A DNA stretch of 16,111 nt from contig JAEXAJ010000155.1 of NCBI GenBank assembly GCA_023458215.1, positions 1 through 16,111 of the forward strand. The letters are read 5' to 3'. A model generated the notes under the pieces. It was not told the DNA's origin. It ran no database searches and saw only the letters and a list, made by a program, of their open reading frames with translations. Of this stretch, positions 13,141 through 16,111 are shown piece by piece. Source of the DNA: Bacteroidota bacterium (GTDB lineage Bacteria > Bacteroidota > Bacteroidia > Bacteroidales > Bacteroidaceae). Within the stretch, counting starts at the first letter, position 1. Each line of letters begins with the position of its first letter. The position numbers and the translations under genes are program-made.

Positions 13141-14646
13141 ATGAAAAAGATAATTTCTATACTTTTCTTTATTACTTTATGCTTTTATAGTCAGACACAA
13201 GCACAAAACCGCGCTGATGAGTTAATGAAACAAGCCCAAGAAAATCTTGCAAAGAAAGAATATATTAAAGCCCGCTATCTATTCCTTCAAGCCTTTAATG
13301 CTTTTTCTTCACAAGATAAATATGATAGAGCGGTAGACTGTGGTATCAATGCCAGTGCCCTATACCATCGGGAAAATTATTACAAAGAAGCCTTCGAGTT
13401 ACTTCGCAGTGCCGAACAGATAGTGGAAGCCGGCGAGCAAAAAGGGGGTAAAGCCTTGCCTGACTTACGTTTTCGCATCAACAAGGAGCGTCTGCAAATG
13501 TATATCAACCTGAAAAATCCTGCACGTGCCAAAGAGCAGTTAACCCGATTGGAAGAAACAGCCAAGGCTTCACGCAACGATTCGTTAAACAATGACCTGC
13601 TCTATACTCAAGCCAACTACTACTATACCTTCGGCTTGAATGCACAAGGCGACGCTTCTATAAACAAACTGATAGGCAAGTACAAAGAACAAAAGAATTA
13701 TTCCAAAGTAGACGAATGTTACAAGACACTTATCGATATTGCCCGTAAAGCAAATAATGCTCCTTTAGTGGCCCGCACATACGATAAGTTTATTGTATGG
13801 ACCGACTCTGTAAAAGCTCTTACTGCCCAAGACGAGTTAAACGTCCTGAAACGTAAATATGATGAAACCCTTGCGATTGTCCAGGAAAAGGACAGTTCAC
13901 TAAGCACCAAGCAATACATCATCATCGGCCTTTGCGTATTGGCTGCCATCCTTGCCATAGTATTGGTATTGGGTGCCATCGTATTGCTGCGTTTCATCGT
14001 TCTGACCCGAAAACAGAAAAAAGCCATTCAAATCGCCAACGAGCACAACGAACTGAAAACTAAATTCATTCAGAACATTTCCTCGCAGATGGAGCCGACG
14101 TTGGACACCTTAGATCCTTCATTGCCCGGTGTACAGGCATTGCACACCTTCTCCAATCATATACAAGAATTGTCCGAACTCGAAAATACATTATCCGAAC
14201 CATACGATATGCAGGAAAAGAATATATCCACTTTCTGCGAGAGTATCATGGATAAAATTAAAGGGAAGACGCAAGAAGATGTCACCGTTACCGTAAATGC
14301 TCCTAAGTTGAACATAAAAATCAACCCGGCACAACTGGAACGCGTCTTATTGCACTTGCTAGAAAATGCTGCCGAGTATACTCCTGCCGGAGGCAAGATT
14401 TGGCTGGACTTCAAGAAACGCGGTGCTCATACACATCAGTTCATTATCAGCGACACCGGTTGCGGCATCCCCGAGGAACAGCGCGAAGATATCTTCAAGC
14501 CCTTCACCGAAGTGAAAGACTTGACACAAGGTGATGGTTTAGGGTTGCCCATCTGCTCACTGATAGCTACCAAGATGAACGGCTCGCTGACATTGGACAG
14601 CAGCTACAACAAGGGAGCACGGTTTGTACTGGAACTGCATGCATAA
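13141..14646 (+). CDS. TPR-containing histidine-kinase-like membrane protein lacking the phosphoacceptor His
   Basis: This 501-residue protein begins with a signal peptide (residues 1-21, ending SQTQAQ). About residues 24-225 are helical TPR-type repeats, probably periplasmic. A membrane helix follows at about 259-288, then a cytoplasmic HisKA-like segment and a HATPase domain. The ATP-binding motifs look intact: N409 (HLLENAAEY), DTGCGIP (438-444) and GDGLGLPIC. The dimerisation segment reads NISSQMEPT where active kinases have N-I-S-H-E-I-R-T-P. Ser315 therefore stands at the phosphoacceptor position and the E/P context is also altered. It may act without autophosphorylation, for example as a phosphatase, an allosteric partner or an ATP-binding switch. 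No response regulator gene adjoins. The gene has its own -7 box and ends before a strong terminator. Confidence 0.88.
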   Translation: MKKIISILFFITLCFYSQTQAQNRADELMKQAQENLAKKEYIKARYLFLQAFNAFSSQDKYDRAVDCGINASALYHRENYYKEAFELLRSAEQIVEAGEQKGGKALPDLRFRINKERLQMYINLKNPARAKEQLTRLEETAKASRNDSLNNDLLYTQANYYYTFGLNAQGDASINKLIGKYKEQKNYSKVDECYKTLIDIARKANNAPLVARTYDKFIVWTDSVKALTAQDELNVLKRKYDETLAIVQEKDSSLSTKQYIIIGLCVLAAILAIVLVLGAIVLLRFIVLTRKQKKAIQIANEHNELKTKFIQNISSQMEPTLDTLDPSLPGVQALHTFSNHIQELSELENTLSEPYDMQEKNISTFCESIMDKIKGKTQEDVTVTVNAPKLNIKINPAQLERVLLHLLENAAEYTPAGGKIWLDFKKRGAHTHQFIISDTGCGIPEEQREDIFKPFTEVKDLTQGDGLGLPICSLIATKMNGSLTLDSSYNKGARFVLELHA

Positions 14647-14703
14647 TTAAATGCCCAAACAGATAAAATAACGTCAGGTTTATCTATCACGTATCATAAT
14701 AAT

Positions 14704-14742
14704 AAAGCCTGTTACATCATGATTCAAGATGTAACAGGCTTT
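14704..14742. terminator. Bidirectional terminator between convergent genes
   Basis: Arms AAAGCCTGTTACATC (14704-14718) and GATGTAACAGGCTTT (14728-14742) pair perfectly over 15 bp around a 9-nt loop. U-rich sequence follows on the plus strand (TTTCGTGTT). On the minus strand the stem ends in GGCTTTATTATTAT. It lies between the TPR sensor gene and the convergent aminopeptidase gene and can serve both. Confidence 0.85.
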
Positions 14743-14768
14743 CGTGTTATACTGCTTTTAGAAAATGT

Positions 14769-16111
14769 TTAGCGCAGCGCTTCCACCTCTTCCGGTGTCA
14801 ACGGAATCTTCTTACCCAATCGACGGGCACCGTCGGCAGTAATCAGATAATCTTCTTCATTACGGATACCACCGAAGTCACGGTATTCCTGCAATTTATC
14901 ATAGTTGACGAAATCCATGAACTTCTTCTCACCTTGCCACTTATCCATCAGTTCGGGAATGAAATACACACCCGGTTCCACTGTCAGTACAAAGCCCGGT
15001 TCCAGTGGTCGGGCAAGTCGTTGGCTCTTGCGACCGAACTGCGTGCTCTTGGGTTGACCATCATAACCTACCCATACTTCACCCAGATTCTCCATATCGT
15101 GTACATCGAGCCCCATCATGTGACCCAAACCATGCGGATAGAACAACGCATGAGCACCTTCGCGCACTGCATCTTCGGTATTGCCTTTCATTAGACCAAG
15201 ACCTTTCATGCCATCGACCAACGTACGGGCAGTCAGTTCGTACACGTCCATATAAGGAATGCCCGGACGAAGTGCATTGACGGCAGCCAAGTGCATCGCA
15301 TTCTGTATTTCGTAAACGGCACGTTGCTTCGGAGTAAATGTTTTATCGGCAGGAACGGTAGACGACATATCACCCGCATACCCCAACTCTATTTCGGCTC
15401 CGGCATCAATCAGGAACAAATCACCCGATTTCACCTTGTTGCCGTGATAATGGTTATGCAATGTCTGACCATTAATGGTGGCAATCGTAGCAAAAGAAAG
15501 CTGGCAATTATTCATTTCGGCTATGCGGTTCATCTCGGCAACCACTTCATATTCGTACATTCCCGGACGAATCACTTTCATGGCGGTGATGTGCATATCA
15601 GCTGTTACGTCGCAAGCCTTTTCTATCTCGACTATTTCTTCTGCCGATTTATAACTACGTTGCGCTACTATCGCACGGATAAACGGAACGGAACCTTCCT
15701 GACGTGCAGGTGGAATACCCAGCCAATCCATCAACTTCAGTTTGTGTTCGGCACGATAAGGAGGAAGATAATGTACGGTACGCCCGTTTTGTATGGCTTT
15801 ATGCAGATAGTCCTCTACTTCCCCATAAGGACGGGTTTCGTTTATACCTACTCGTTCACTTTTCTCTTTCAGGGTGGGTTGCGTGCCCATCCACACAATG
15901 TGGTCGATAGTCAACTCATCACCAAAAATGATCTCTTTATCTTCGTCTATGTCAATAATGGCCGAAAGTCCGGCAAATGACAACCCGAAATAATAAAGGA
16001 AAGTGGAATCCTGGCGATAACGGAAAGTATTGTCTTCGTAATGCAATCCTTGTTCGTCGTTACCCAGGAATAACAACACTCCTGAACCCATGTTTTTCTT
16101 CAGCTGGGCTC
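14769..16111 (-). CDS. pepP: Xaa-Pro aminopeptidase (M24 family), 5' end outside window
   Basis: PepP is a cytoplasmic metallopeptidase that removes an N-terminal residue preceding proline. It has an N-terminal creatinase-like domain and a C-terminal pita-bread M24 domain. The dinuclear metal ligands are all visible, counting from the Met at 16091: D229 and D241 (LIDAGAEIELGYAGD), H324 (GLGHMMG), E372 (TVEPGVY) and E412 (GIRNEEDY). The open frame does not begin at that Met. It continues to the window edge as A-Q-L-K-K-N, which fits the usual N-terminus of Bacteroides relatives, so the start lies a little beyond 16111. The gene is convergent with the TPR sensor gene and uses the shared terminator. 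Confidence 0.93.
   Translation of the reverse strand, partial: AQLKKNMGSGVLLFLGNDEQGLHYEDNTFRYRQDSTFLYYFGLSFAGLSAIIDIDEDKEIIFGDELTIDHIVWMGTQPTLKEKSERVGINETRPYGEVEDYLHKAIQNGRTVHYLPPYRAEHKLKLMDWLGIPPARQEGSVPFIRAIVAQRSYKSAEEIVEIEKACDVTADMHITAMKVIRPGMYEYEVVAEMNRIAEMNNCQLSFATIATINGQTLHNHYHGNKVKSGDLFLIDAGAEIELGYAGDMSSTVPADKTFTPKQRAVYEIQNAMHLAAVNALRPGIPYMDVYELTARTLVDGMKGLGLMKGNTEDAVREGAHALFYPHGLGHMMGLDVHDMENLGEVWVGYDGQPKSTQFGRKSQRLARPLEPGFVLTVEPGVYFIPELMDKWQGEKKFMDFVNYDKLQEYRDFGGIRNEEDYLITADGARRLGKKIPLTPEEVEALR

Noticed and set aside
15291..15980. 229-residue plus-strand open frame opposite pepP
   Set aside because: It is fully antisense to a well-supported gene with all catalytic residues; the peptide has no recognisable domain.

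Overview
The window looks like chromosomal DNA from a Bacteroidales bacterium, most likely a Bacteroides species. The evidence is a DUF3836 protein, DUF2975 membrane proteins, several promoters with the Bacteroidetes TAnnTTTG -7 box, AT-rich spacers, and a set of housekeeping genes typical of that group. I see no phage, insertion sequence, CRISPR array, rRNA or tRNA. Most of the window is ordinary core genome; the less familiar material is at the left end.

Layout. Positions 1-320 hold no convincing gene but do hold two hairpins. Positions 321-2876 (minus strand) are a five-gene membrane/regulatory operon: CPBP-family intramembrane protease, two paralogous DUF2975 membrane proteins, a 77-residue two-helix membrane protein, and a small YozG-like HTH regulator as last gene. 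Just upstream on the same strand are a 30-residue hydrophobic mini-ORF (2927-3019) and a secreted DUF3836 protein (3050-3535). The DUF3836 promoter is flanked by two copies of a 15-bp palindrome. Positions 3776-8035 (minus) are an operon of a PMCA-type Ca2+ P-ATPase, a HAD phosphatase and the FMN/FAD synthase RibF. Upstream is an orphan soluble PAS histidine kinase (8135-9256). Divergent from it is a rubredoxin (9371-9532), which runs tail-to-tail into a Na/Pi cotransporter with a PhoU-like tail (9529-11226). The two stop codons overlap in the loop of a perfect hairpin. A nucleoside kinase with a ThrRS-like N-terminus follows on the plus strand (11310-12983). Next come a 28-bp inverted repeat built from AGTGATT heptads, a TPR/transmembrane histidine-kinase-like protein without the phosphoacceptor histidine (13141-14646), a perfect bidirectional terminator, and the 5'-truncated gene for Xaa-Pro aminopeptidase (14769 to the window end).

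How the parts work together. The left-hand operon looks self-regulated: membrane proteins plus one DNA-binding protein, with a predicted membrane protease as first gene. The ATPase-HAD-RibF cluster looks like shared transcription rather than one pathway. Neither kinase-like protein has a response regulator gene next to it. Two start sites were moved inward, for the CPBP protease and the Ca2+ ATPase, because the longer versions begin at TTG codons inside or next to promoter -7 boxes. No clearly new multi-gene system is demonstrated. The best leads are the DUF3836 promoter with its paired palindromes, the mini-ORF beside the CPBP operon, the kinase with a decayed ThrRS editing site, and the histidine-less kinase.
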